DNA of 38,551 nucleotides, taken from the NCBI GenBank assembly GCA_017438865.1, contig JAFRUN010000038.1, forward strand, positions 1 to 38,551, read 5' to 3'. Position 1 is the first letter of the stretch; every line of letters begins with the position of its first letter. Source of the DNA: Clostridia bacterium (GTDB lineage Bacteria; Bacillota; Clostridia; Christensenellales; CAG-138). A program made the position numbers and the translations under genes. Positions 1 to 7,042 of this stretch are shown here, piece after piece. The notes under the pieces are model-generated. The model searched no databases. It was not told where the DNA came from and saw nothing but the letters and a program-made list of their open reading frames with translations.

Positions 1-4
1 AAAC

Positions 5-27
5 AAGGCGGCTGCAGCCGCTTTTTC
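5..27 (+). terminator. Rho-independent terminator of an upstream gene
   Basis: A perfect 14-bp palindrome (GCGGCTGCAGCCGC, 8-21) is followed directly by five T. It would end a transcript entering from the left of the window, just before tRNA-Cys. Confidence 0.6.
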
Positions 28-38
28 ATACAGGTTTC

Positions 39-112
39 GGCGCCATGGCCAAGCGGTAAGGCACGGGTCTGCAAAACCCTCATCCCCGGTTCGATTCCGG
101 GTGGCGCCTCCA
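39..112 (+). tRNA. tRNA-Cys (anticodon GCA)
   Basis: A full cloverleaf can be folded. The acceptor stem GGCGCCA (39-45) pairs with TGGCGCC before discriminator T and an encoded CCA (110-112). The anticodon loop CTGCAAA reads GCA, and the T arm contains GGTTCGATTCC. A U at the discriminator position is the usual identity base of tRNA-Cys. The CCA merges into the left arm of the downstream terminator. The gene borders an AT-rich accessory island, a common situation because tRNA 3' ends serve as integration sites, but no integrase or repeated tRNA end was found here. Confidence 0.95.
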
Positions 113-149
113 AAACAAAACACACCCGAATGGGTGTGTTTTGTTTTGG
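110..149 (+). terminator. Terminator of tRNA-Cys
   Basis: A near-perfect 18-bp stem runs from CCAAAAC (110-116) through CACACCC to GGGTGTG and ends in TTTTGTTTTGG, with loop GAAT (128-131). The right arm TTTTGTTTTGGA is the same sequence that precedes the structured repeat copies at 1.85 and 2.01 kb, so it doubles as the left border of repeat copy A. Confidence 0.75.
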
Positions 150-150
150 A

Positions 151-318
151 AATGGTACTCCCTCAGCGAAGCGGGCGCGTCAGCGCACGGTTCGATGAGG
201 GCCGGTTCGGGGGTGAATGAAGCCGCAGTGCGGCTTCAGAGCCGAACCGTGACCGAGCCCGCGGCGAGAAGCGCCTCCAGAAGAAGCCCCAAAAACCTCA
301 GTGTTTTTGGGCTTTTTT
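151..318 (+). ncRNA. Structured repeat element, copy A (candidate RNA)
   Basis: Nested stems can be drawn: CCCTCA (160-165) with TGAGGG (196-201); CGGTTCGG (203-210) with CCGAACCG (242-249); GAAGCCGC (219-226) with GCGGCTTC (230-237); GGCG (263-266) with CGCC (272-275). A terminator hairpin follows, AGCCC/GGGCT with six T, at 284-318. Copy B at 1862-2018 has the same layout with paired substitutions in two stems, which argues that the structure itself is maintained. No promoter is obvious besides read-through from tRNA-Cys. I do not recognise the family. Translations across it are arginine- and serine-rich and unconvincing as protein. Confidence 0.6.
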
Positions 319-343
319 CTATCTCGGCTTGTGCTCGTTTTCG

Positions 344-365
344 AAAGTGGACACAAAGTGGACAC
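344..365 (+). repeat. Two tandem copies of AAAGTGGACAC
   Basis: The 11-mer AAAGTGGACAC occurs twice head to tail at the left edge of the AT-rich island, just after the terminator of repeat copy A. Such short tandems can be recombinase arm sites or slippage products; nothing here decides between them. Confidence 0.6.
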
Positions 366-464
366 AGTTTTTAAAAACACAATTTCATCTTTATGGTTTT
401 CCCTGTCTGAATATAAGCAATATTCCGGTATCGACAGATGCTTAGCGAAACTATGTCTAGCTTG

Positions 465-493
465 TTGTGAAAATAGAAGTATTACGATATAAT
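465..493 (+). promoter_or_regulatory. Promoter for the small ORF and lipoprotein
   Basis: TTGTGA (465-470) and a perfect TATAAT (488-493) are separated by 17 bp, 41 bp before the ATG of the small ORF at 535. Surrounding DNA is AT-rich, so chance matches are more likely than elsewhere in the window. Confidence 0.5.
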
Positions 494-534
494 ATATATA
501 TTACCATAATTAGGCACTAGAGGTGATAAGCTTT

Positions 535-621
535 ATGGCTTCAATAAGAAATGAATTTGAGAAAAGAGATATTAAAGCTGTTATTCTTTTTCTAAGACTC
601 AAATATCCCAAATACGTATAG
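535..621 (+). CDS. 28-residue small ORF upstream of the lipoprotein
   Basis: An ATG-started ORF encodes a 28-residue, lysine- and arginine-rich peptide beginning MASIRNEFEK and ending in TAG. AGGTG lies about ten bases before the ATG. The stop is followed by GGAAGG, the likely ribosome binding site of the lipoprotein gene 15 bp later, so the two could be translationally coupled. It resembles no family I know. It could be a leader peptide, a relic of a longer gene, or chance; no membrane segment or toxin-like feature is visible. Confidence 0.3.
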   Translation: MASIRNEFEKRDIKAVILFLRLKYPKYV

Positions 622-636
622 GAAGGTATATAAAAC

Positions 637-1443
637 ATGAGAAGAGTCAATAAATGGCAGATGACCGCTTTGGTAATACTAATCGCACTAAGCTCATTTT
701 CCGGTTGCATTTTCAATATGGGGACTCCGGGGCCGTACACGGGAAACGAAACAGCCCTTTTTACAATGGCGACGTTCAGCGTACCCGGTTGCAATCAAAT
801 TGGAACTAAGATAGAAATAATTGAAGCAGACGATCAAGGCAGAATTTTATTTAAAATCAGAACAGGAAACAGTCCTTTATATTTTAGCTGCTTCGGAGAA
901 GAAAGTCCTTTATTCGCATTTGCGATATGTCAGCACTACAATGATGAAAAGGTCTATTACTACGAGGACGACTGCTGGTTTATATACGCGAAAGAAGATG
1001 ATTTCAGTATAACGGATCAAGAACAACTGAAAGAACGGAATGACTGGAATTTGGCATTAGACTACGGGAAGATGATAGAAAAAACGATCATTCCGAAGGA
1101 GAGACAAGGTCGCAGAGATACAGGGAATGAGTGGCAAGTTGAGAATGGTATTGCAAAAGAAGCGTTTTTGAAACTCATTAGCATAAGAGAAGATGATTAT
1201 GTTTTTCCGACCATACTCGATGATGACGGTGAAGGTAGAATACTCCTTACTGTCGTTGTGGAACGATTCAACGATGGAGGCGCAATAGATGCTTCTTCGG
1301 TTCGTGCTTACTTGGAAATGATTGATACAAAAGCTCAAGGAGAAAAAGCAGTCATTGAAGAAATACTGGATCCAGCGCATATTTGGACACAGATTAAGGA
1401 ATTTAAGAAACAAAATCATTGGCATGAACAAGTTATTGGGTGA
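637..1443 (+). CDS. Secreted lipoprotein of unknown function, possibly an immunity protein
   Basis: The 268-residue protein starts with a basic N terminus and a hydrophobic stretch ending in lipobox F-S-G-C, with Cys24 the lipidation site. The mature part is acidic and rich in aromatic residues, with no domain I can name. GGAAGG ten bases upstream supports the ATG. The gene is clearly more AT-rich than the 2-38 kb part of the window, which suggests recent acquisition. It lies just upstream of a fragment of a YD-repeat (Rhs) protein. In polymorphic toxin loci, small lipoproteins next to Rhs tips often act as immunity proteins, so that is a reasonable guess from context, not something its sequence proves. 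Confidence 0.7.
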   Translation: MRRVNKWQMTALVILIALSSFSGCIFNMGTPGPYTGNETALFTMATFSVPGCNQIGTKIEIIEADDQGRILFKIRTGNSPLYFSCFGEESPLFAFAICQHYNDEKVYYYEDDCWFIYAKEDDFSITDQEQLKERNDWNLALDYGKMIEKTIIPKERQGRRDTGNEWQVENGIAKEAFLKLISIREDDYVFPTILDDDGEGRILLTVVVERFNDGGAIDASSVRAYLEMIDTKAQGEKAVIEEILDPAHIWTQIKEFKKQNHWHEQVIG

Positions 1444-1450
1444 TAATGTG

Positions 1451-1490
1451 ACGAACACAGCGGAACACAAGGGAACACAAGGGAACACAA
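1451..1490 (+). repeat. Four tandem 10-bp repeats, GGGAACACAA type
   Basis: Directly after the lipoprotein stop, four decamers follow one another: ACGAACACAG, CGGAACACAA and two exact GGGAACACAA. They may mark a recombination junction or be a product of slippage. Confidence 0.7.
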
Positions 1491-1598
1491 GAGGACGATT
1501 CTACTAACACACGCTAACCGCCCTTTGTGTTAATATCGTTAGTTCGGTATTAGTTAGCAGGTATTATAATTATAATGTCAAGAGGGCAGTTCTCTTGA
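1491..1598. other. AT-rich gap with double TATAAT
   Basis: About 110 bp without a coding frame. Two abutting TATAAT hexamers (1565-1576) are present, but no good -35 is spaced correctly for either. AGAGGGCAG-TTCTCTT nearby is a weak inverted repeat. Nothing else recognisable. Confidence 0.4.
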
Positions 1599-1838
1599 TA
1601 CACGATAATAAGCGCGATTAAGCACTTTGAAAAACAACTGATGCAGCAAAATAACGACGTGCTGATGTTCAGCTATGACGCAAGCGGGAATGTCGTGTCC
1701 GTTGACTACAACGGAGATGAATACTACTACCTCCGCAACGCACAGGGCGATATTGTCAAGCTGATTGACGCAAGCGGAGCGTCGGTAGTAGAATATACCT
1801 ACGATACGTGGGGAAAGAAGGTGACAACGACAGGCACC
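1599..1838 (+). pseudogene. Fragment of a YD-repeat (Rhs-family) protein
   Basis: An open stretch after a TGA at 1596 encodes typical YD-repeat core sequence: FSYDASGN, then YYYLRNAQGDIVKLIDASG and VEYTYDTWG, ending at TTTGTLA. Intact Rhs proteins continue after such a motif into a conserved core end and a variable toxin tip. Here the match stops and the reading frame runs into a terminator hairpin and structured repeat copy B. There is no start codon with a ribosome binding site before the conserved part. I read it as the remains of a polymorphic toxin whose 5' end and tip have both been lost. The neighbouring lipoprotein may be its surviving partner. Confidence 0.7.
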
Positions 1839-1857
1839 CTTGCGGGTGCTTTTGTTT
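1834..1857 (+). terminator. Terminator hairpin preceding repeat copy B
   Basis: GCACCC (1834-1839) pairs with GGGTGC (1844-1849) around TTGC and is followed by TTTTGTTTTGG. The identical hairpin recurs at 1995-2018. Confidence 0.65.
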
Positions 1858-1861
1858 TGGA

Positions 1862-2018
1862 GATGGTACTCCCTCAATCGAAGCGGCGCTTCAGCGCCGG
1901 TTCGATGAGGGCCGATTCGGGGGTGAATGAAGCCCCTGTGGGGCTTCAGAGCCGAATCGTGACCGAGCCCGCAGGCGAGAAGCGCCTCCTCAAAGCACCC
2001 TTGCGGGTGCTTTTGTTT
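1862..2018 (+). ncRNA. Structured repeat element, copy B (candidate RNA)
   Basis: Same architecture as copy A. The first arm is CCCTCA/TGAGGG with an inner GGCGC/GCGCC. The second is CGATTCGG (1913-1920) with CCGAATCG (1952-1959), enclosing GAAGCCCC (1929-1936) with GGGGCTTC (1940-1947). GGCG/CGCC follows, then terminator GCACCC/GGGTGC with TTTTGTTTT (1995-2018). Compared with copy A, one A-T pair has become G-C in the second stem, and a C-G pair replaces a G-C pair in the inner hairpin; both sides changed together. Unpaired segments such as GGGGGTGAATGAAG and GTGACCGAGCCCGC are almost identical between the copies. Confidence 0.6.
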
Positions 2019-2019
2019 T

Positions 2020-2063
2020 GGAGCCGGTACTCCCTCAATCGCAGCGGCGCGCTGTCGCTGCCA
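2020..2063 (+). repeat. Structured repeat, truncated copy C
   Basis: After the copy B terminator, the 5' part of the element starts again (GGTACTCCCTCAATCG) but changes into GCAGCG/CGCTGC and breaks off, without the TGAGGG partner strand or the second stem. Confidence 0.55.
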
Positions 2064-2077
2064 ACTTTTTGCGGATC

Positions 2078-2152
2078 GGTGCCTGCGGGAGCTGTTTTGT
2101 TTGGTGTCGGTACGCCCATGATCGAAGGGGCGCGTCAGCGCCTCGGAAAGAA
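2078..2152 (+). repeat. Structured repeat, degenerate copy D
   Basis: GGTGCCTGCGGGAGC followed by TTTTGTTTGG matches a decayed terminator unit, and GGTACGCCCATGATCGAAG plus GGCGC-GTCA-GCGCC matches the 5' hairpin. The outer stem can no longer form. It lies about 90 bp before the VTC gene. Confidence 0.45.
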
Positions 2153-2171
2153 GCAAAACATTTTTCACCGG

Positions 2172-2204
2172 TTTTAATTTCATTTTAGGAAGTGCAGGTA
2201 TGAT
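2172..2204 (+). promoter_or_regulatory. Promoter of the VTC operon with tandem TTTA boxes
   Basis: TTTTA occurs at 2172-2176 and again, as TTTTAGG, at 2183-2189, an 11-bp repeat. TATGAT (2199-2204) follows about 31 bp before the start codon. There is no good -35, so an activator is plausible. The same arrangement (tandem TTTAGG, then TATGAT, then ATG after 30 bp) is found before the gene at 7847. The OmpR-type regulator encoded at 7039-7713 is the obvious candidate, since its class binds direct repeats spaced by one helical turn. Confidence 0.45.
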
Positions 2205-2234
2205 GGTGCCATCAAAGAAAGAGAGGGACCGCTT

Positions 2235-2936
2235 ATGGAAAGCGTACAGGCGCCGATCACCGTGATGCAGCGGATCGAATGGAAATACATTTTAAGCGCG
2301 GAGCAGACGGAGTTCTTCCGCAAACGATTGAAGGGACACATGGAGCCGGACGCGTACGGGCTGACGACGATCCAATCGCTCTATTACGATACGCCGGACA
2401 GGCGGCTTGTCCGAACCTCGATCGAGAAGCCGGAATTCAAGGAAAAGATCCGGCTGCGTGCCTACGGACGCGCGACGAACGAATCGCCGGTCTTTCTGGA
2501 GCTCAAGCGCAAGGCGTTCGGGATCGTCTACAAGCGCCGCATACGGGCGACGGTGCCGGAGGTCGATCGGTTCTTCGCCGGAGAATTGCGCCTCGACGAA
2601 AACGGGCAGATCGACCGCGAGATCACCTATTTCCGCGACTATTACAAAAAGCTCGAGCCCGCCTGCATGATCCTGTACGATCGCACCGCGTATTACGAGC
2701 CGGACGGCGACCTGCGGCTTACGATCGACCGCAATCCGCGCTACCGCACCGACGCGCTGTCCTTCGATCACGCGCCGGTCGGGATCCCGCTTCTGAATCC
2801 CGGCGATACGATCCTTGAGATCAAGGTGCAGGATACGATCCCGCTGTGGCTTGTCCGCATTCTTTCCGAAGGGAACATCAAACGCGGGAGCATCAGCAAA
2901 TACGGCGAAGCATACCGGCGTTCGATGTGCCGATGA
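2235..2936 (+). CDS. VTC-domain protein (polyphosphate polymerase-like)
   Basis: The 233-residue protein matches the VTC domain, the tunnel-shaped catalytic domain of eukaryotic polyphosphate polymerase Vtc4. The visible basic and acidic tunnel signatures are RIEWKY (residues 13-18), FLELKRK (about 87-93) followed by KRR at 100-102, EIKV near 195, and SKYGEAYRR at the C terminus. No signal peptide is present, so it acts in the cytoplasm. It is followed after 12 bp by a DUF4956 membrane protein, the usual bacterial partner, and then by a surface carbohydrate-binding lipoprotein. In bacteria the polymer made and its use are not settled; a cell-envelope role is an inference from the neighbours. 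The ATG follows AGAGAGGGA. Confidence 0.85.
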   Translation: MESVQAPITVMQRIEWKYILSAEQTEFFRKRLKGHMEPDAYGLTTIQSLYYDTPDRRLVRTSIEKPEFKEKIRLRAYGRATNESPVFLELKRKAFGIVYKRRIRATVPEVDRFFAGELRLDENGQIDREITYFRDYYKKLEPACMILYDRTAYYEPDGDLRLTIDRNPRYRTDALSFDHAPVGIPLLNPGDTILEIKVQDTIPLWLVRILSEGNIKRGSISKYGEAYRRSMCR

Positions 2937-2948
2937 AAGGAGTACGTT

Positions 2949-3620
2949 ATGTTTGATTCGATCTATTCTTCCTCCGTAACCGCTTCGGAGTTTTTCATGA
3001 TGGCGGGCGTCGCCGTTGTTTCGGGACTGCTGTTTGCGTGGCTCATGTCGCGGCGGGTGCGCGCCACCAAACGCTTTTTCGTCGTTGCGGCGCTGATCCC
3101 GTTTGTGGTCGGCGCGGTCATCACCTTTGTGAACGGCAACATCGGCGCGGGCGTCGCGATCGGCGGCGCGTTCAGCTTGATCCGCTTCCGCTCGGCGCAG
3201 GGCACGGCGGACGAGATCGCCGCGATCCTGATCGCCATGGGCGCGGGCATCGCGTACGGCATGGGCTATCTTGCCTACGGCGTGATCATCCTGACCGCGC
3301 TTGCGCTTTTATACTTTCTCTTCGCTTCGCTGCATCTGTTTGACAGCAAACCGATGCGGGAGGAGCGGCTTTTAAAGGTGACCGTGCCGGAATCGCTGGA
3401 ATACACCGATATGTTCGATGAACCGTTCAGACGGTATCTGAAAAGCGCTGAGCGCCTCGGCGTCAAGACGACCGGCATGGGCTCCATGTTCCGGCTCTCG
3501 TTCCTGGTCCGCATGAAGGACCCGAAGGAGGAGAAGGCGTTTATCGACGAGCTGCGCACCAGAAACGGAAATCTTGAGATCGCGCTGCTGCCGTACAGCG
3601 AGCAGCAGGCACAGCTTTAA
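2949..3620 (+). CDS. DUF4956 integral membrane protein
   Basis: The 223-residue protein has about four hydrophobic segments in its first 125 residues and a soluble C-terminal half of about 100 residues. The motif SLIRFRS in the loop after the glycine/alanine-rich segment is characteristic of DUF4956. AAAGGAG stands just before the ATG, and the gene is 12 bp from the VTC gene. The family has no established biochemical role, but it is regularly paired with VTC-domain proteins, so the two probably work as one unit, with this one as the membrane component. Confidence 0.85.
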   Translation: MFDSIYSSSVTASEFFMMAGVAVVSGLLFAWLMSRRVRATKRFFVVAALIPFVVGAVITFVNGNIGAGVAIGGAFSLIRFRSAQGTADEIAAILIAMGAGIAYGMGYLAYGVIILTALALLYFLFASLHLFDSKPMREERLLKVTVPESLEYTDMFDEPFRRYLKSAERLGVKTTGMGSMFRLSFLVRMKDPKEEKAFIDELRTRNGNLEIALLPYSEQQAQL

Positions 3621-3642
3621 GGGCACGGAAAGGAGAGAGACC

Positions 3643-5730
3643 GTGAAACGCATATTTGCTTTTTTACTCATATTCGCACTTCTCTGCACCGCGTGCGGCG
3701 CAGGGGTGCAGACGAACGCAGGCGCTTCCTCGACCGCTGCCGCGCCGGGCGGCAGTACGGCTGCTCCCGCGCAGGACAGCGCCGAAACGCTGACCGATCC
3801 GACCGACCGTTCGAGAGAAACGACGGAGGATTTTTCCGTCACGTCGGAGGCGGGAGAGATCACGCCCGACGGTTCGGTGTACACGATCGTTTCGGCGGGC
3901 GAGTACACGCTCTCCGGGGCGCTTCCGGACGGTCAGATCGTGGTGGACGCGGGCGACGAAGATGAGATCAAGCTGATCCTCGATAACGCCGCGATCTCCT
4001 GCTCGACCGGCGCGCCGATCCTGATTCAAAACGCCGCGGAGGTCACCGTAAAAGCGGCGGAGGACAGCTATAACACCGTGACCGATCTCCGCACCGGCAG
4101 CGCGGACGGGATTGAGGAGGACGCCGCGATTTATGCGGCCTGTGATCTTAAACTCTCCGGCAGCGGTACGCTGATCGTGGAGACCGCATTCGACAACGGC
4201 GTGAAATCGAAGGACGATCTCTCCGTCAAGAATCTGACGCTCAAGGTGACCGCAGTCGGCAACGCGCTGAAAGGCAACGATTCCGTCACGATCAAATCCG
4301 GCAATCTCATTCTGATCTCCACGGCGAGCGACGGCGTCAAGACCGAAAACACAGGCGTCTCCTCGAAGGACAAACAGCGCGGCACCGTGTCGATTCAGGG
4401 CGGACAGGTCGATATCTACGCGGCATGCGACGGCATCAGCGCGGCATACAACGTTGAGATCTCCGAAGAGGAGACCTGTATCGTCAACATCTGTACCGCC
4501 TCATATGCGGACCTCGGAACGGCTGCGGCGGGTGCGGAAACGTATCTGATCGTGCCGGGCTCTCTATACAGCGAGACCTGCGACTACTATGCGTATCTTT
4601 ACAACGACGACGATTCCGACGGACTCTTCGTGCAGTGTGTCTATGAGACGATGGTTTACAGCGGACGCACCGGGTATTACGGGCTCGTATTCCGCATCCC
4701 GGACGGTTACCGGAACATCCTGTTCCATATCGTCACGCGCGGCGCGGTGCCGGACGGAACGAACTGCAAGGCGAGCACGACCGGCGAGACGGTCAACACC
4801 GCCATGAACGGATACCTTCTGACCTCCGTTTCCGGCGATACGGCATACGGCGACTGGGTACAGATCACAAGCGGCGGCAATTCGTCCAAAACGACGTATT
4901 CCGCGAAAGGGATCAAGGCGGAAAACGAGATCCTCGTCGACGGCGGCACGGTCACGATCCGTGCGGGCGACGACGGTCTGCACGCAAACGGCGGGACGGC
5001 GCTGGAAAACGGTGCCGAAGGGCTCGGCAATATCACCGTGAACGGCGGTTCCGTGACGGTCACGTCTGCGGACGACGGCATGCATGCGGACAACGCGCTG
5101 ACGATCAACGGCGGCACGGTCATCGTCGTCGAATCCCACGAGGGACTCGAAGCGAACGTGATCACGCTGAACGGCGGCACGACGTACGTCTATGCCGACG
5201 ACGACGGACTGAACGCCTGCAAAGGCGCGGCGACACCGATGGTGATCATCAACGGCGGCTATGCCGAGATCCGCACACCGTCCGGCGATACGGACGCGAT
5301 CGACTCGAACGGCAGCTTTCTGATGACCGGCGGCACGGTGCTGGTGCTCGGCGGCGCACAGATGGGCGGCATGGCGGGCTCGGTGGACACGGACGGTACG
5401 GTCACCGTCACGGGCGGCACGATCGTTGCGCTCGGCGGCATCTGTCAGACTCCGCAAAGCGGTTCGGTCAACACCTATGTATCGAACGGCACGAGCTTCG
5501 CTTCCGGCGAATACCGCATTGCGGACGCAAGCGGCAATACGATCTTTTCGTTCACGCTTTCCGGCTCCTGTTCCTCCTGCTGGATCGCGTCCGACGCGTT
5601 CGCGCTGAACGGTTCTTATACGGTGGAAAAGGACGGTTCGACCTTCCTTTCGTGGACGCAGTCGTCCCAAACGGAAGGGGACGCGGGCAATTACGGCTTC
5701 GGCGGATTCGGCGGCTTCGGCAGACATTGA
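3643..5730 (+). CDS. Cthe_2159-type carbohydrate-binding lipoprotein
   Basis: I take the GTG at 3643 as the start because AAGGAGAG lies seven bases upstream and a lipoprotein signal follows at once (basic start, hydrophobic run, C-T-A-C with Cys18). The longer upstream reading overlaps the DUF4956 gene and has no such signal. The mature 680 or so residues contain a threonine/serine-rich linker. Then come beta-helix-like repeats with recurring INGGTV, DDGLHA and ADDGMHAD motifs, in the style of Clostridium thermocellum Cthe_2159, which binds cellulose and pectin. The tail is glycine/phenylalanine-rich (GFGGFGGFG). It is the last gene of the VTC-DUF4956 operon. It probably sits on the cell surface, and its ligand is unknown. 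Confidence 0.8.
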   Translation: MKRIFAFLLIFALLCTACGAGVQTNAGASSTAAAPGGSTAAPAQDSAETLTDPTDRSRETTEDFSVTSEAGEITPDGSVYTIVSAGEYTLSGALPDGQIVVDAGDEDEIKLILDNAAISCSTGAPILIQNAAEVTVKAAEDSYNTVTDLRTGSADGIEEDAAIYAACDLKLSGSGTLIVETAFDNGVKSKDDLSVKNLTLKVTAVGNALKGNDSVTIKSGNLILISTASDGVKTENTGVSSKDKQRGTVSIQGGQVDIYAACDGISAAYNVEISEEETCIVNICTASYADLGTAAAGAETYLIVPGSLYSETCDYYAYLYNDDDSDGLFVQCVYETMVYSGRTGYYGLVFRIPDGYRNILFHIVTRGAVPDGTNCKASTTGETVNTAMNGYLLTSVSGDTAYGDWVQITSGGNSSKTTYSAKGIKAENEILVDGGTVTIRAGDDGLHANGGTALENGAEGLGNITVNGGSVTVTSADDGMHADNALTINGGTVIVVESHEGLEANVITLNGGTTYVYADDDGLNACKGAATPMVIINGGYAEIRTPSGDTDAIDSNGSFLMTGGTVLVLGGAQMGGMAGSVDTDGTVTVTGGTIVALGGICQTPQSGSVNTYVSNGTSFASGEYRIADASGNTIFSFTLSGSCSSCWIASDAFALNGSYTVEKDGSTFLSWTQSSQTEGDAGNYGFGGFGGFGRH

Positions 5731-5741
5731 ACGGAAAACAA

Positions 5742-5776
5742 CAAACAGCTCCGGCGCAAAAACCGGAGCTGTTTTC
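5742..5776. terminator. Bidirectional terminator between VTC operon and histidine kinase
   Basis: AACAGCTCCGG pairs with CCGGAGCTGTT around a short A-rich loop, with TTTT on the plus strand and TTGTTGTTTT on the minus strand. It lies between two convergent operons. Nearly the same hairpin is used at 25018-25052. Confidence 0.8.
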
Positions 5777-5788
5777 TGTCGGATTCGT

Positions 5789-7042
5789 TTATGCCTCGAA
5801 CGTCGCTTCCACGGTCAGGGACTGTCCGTCCGAGATCGCGTGGATCTTTCCCTTGTGCGCATCGACGACTGCTTTCGCGATCGCCAGCCCGAGTCCGAAC
5901 CCGCCGGTCTCGGAGCTGCGCGAGGCGTCGGCGCGGTAGAAACGGTCGAACAGCCGGTCGTGGTTTCCCTTTTCGAGATTCGGCGCGGTATTTGTCACGG
6001 AAAGCAGGATCTGCCTGCCGGTCTTTCTGAGCGACAGTGTGATGCTTCCGCCGTCCGGCGAATACTTCATGGCGTTGTCCAAAAGGATCGAAACGAGCTT
6101 GCGGATCGATTTCTCATCGCCGTGCAGGGAAAGCATCGGCTGAACGTCTGCGGAGAACGTCTTGCTTTGCGCTTTGGCAACCGCCCGGTACGGCTGCGCG
6201 GCGTCCGAAACGACGTCGGACAGCGGGAAATCCAGCATCTGCGGTCCTGCGCCTTCCTCCTCCATGCGCGACAGATAGATCAGGTCGTTGGTCAGCGAGG
6301 AAAGCCGGTCCGTCTGCGTGCGGATATCGGCGATCCATTCGCTGCCCCCGACGTCCTCCTCGAGCACGTCCGTATCCGCGCGGATGATCGTGATCGGCGT
6401 TTTCAGCTCGTGCCCCGCGTCGGTGATAAACTGTTTCTGCTTTTCATAGCTGACCGCGATCGGACGCACGATCCGCGCCGACAGGAGCATCAGCAGCAGA
6501 AATACCATGACAAAGCCCGCCGCGGAGATCCCGACGCTCGTCCAAAGGAACGTGCGGAACGTCGCATGCTCGCGCTCACGGTTCAAAAAGATCCAGCGCG
6601 TTCCGGCGTCCTCGTGTACGCCCAGATACCGGTACTCGCCCGAGAATCCCTTTTCGCGTCCCTTCTTTGCGGCGGTTTTCGCCATTTCCAGCGCCGTTTG
6701 CTCGTCTACGGTCACAACGTTCTTGAGATCGGAGCTTTCGATTTCGCCGGATTCCGAAAGCGTCACCGAAAAGTAGCGCGCCTGATACGGAAGCTCGCCG
6801 TTCCATCCACGCCGCCGATCGTTCCGCGCGCCGTCGGGCGGTTCCGGCATATCCCTTCCGCCGAAGGTGAACGCGCCGGGCGGATTCCCGTTCATTTCCG
6901 CAAGCATGGAAAGCGTATCGTCTGACTCCTTAATAAAACTGCGGTAATTCAGGACGTTGATCAGCCCGATCAGAAGCCCGAGCACGATGAACAGCGACAG
7001 CATCGCCGCCAGCACGAATTTGCGTTGGAGTTTTCCGATCAT
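5789..7042 (-). CDS. Sensor histidine kinase (HisKA/HATPase)
   Basis: The 417-residue membrane kinase has a first transmembrane helix at about 10-31, an extracellular region of about 130 residues, and a second helix at about 166-188. The phosphoacceptor H-box DAGHELKTPI follows (His211). The ATPase domain has the N-box DNAMKYSPDGG and the glycine-rich GFGLGLAIAKAV. A clear HAMP domain is missing or very short between helix two and the H-box. Its start overlaps the response regulator stop by 4 bp (ATGA), so the pair is co-translated. It faces the VTC operon and probably controls envelope genes nearby; the signal is unknown. Confidence 0.92.
   Translation of the reverse strand: MIGKLQRKFVLAAMLSLFIVLGLLIGLINVLNYRSFIKESDDTLSMLAEMNGNPPGAFTFGGRDMPEPPDGARNDRRRGWNGELPYQARYFSVTLSESGEIESSDLKNVVTVDEQTALEMAKTAAKKGREKGFSGEYRYLGVHEDAGTRWIFLNREREHATFRTFLWTSVGISAAGFVMVFLLLMLLSARIVRPIAVSYEKQKQFITDAGHELKTPITIIRADTDVLEEDVGGSEWIADIRTQTDRLSSLTNDLIYLSRMEEEGAGPQMLDFPLSDVVSDAAQPYRAVAKAQSKTFSADVQPMLSLHGDEKSIRKLVSILLDNAMKYSPDGGSITLSLRKTGRQILLSVTNTAPNLEKGNHDRLFDRFYRADASRSSETGGFGLGLAIAKAVVDAHKGKIHAISDGQSLTVEATFEA

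Noticed and set aside
39-360. tRNA-Cys as a proven attachment site of an integrative element
   Set aside because: No integrase, excisionase or duplicated tRNA 3' end was found in the window, so only the neighbourhood is suggestive.
141-374. Possible small protein over repeat copy A
   Set aside because: The same translation style appears over copy B in a different context, stems show compensatory changes that alter the peptide, and there is no ribosome binding site.
4564-5727. A 387-codon open frame on the minus strand
   Set aside because: Antisense to the repeat region of the carbohydrate-binding lipoprotein; the apparent repeats mirror those of the real gene.
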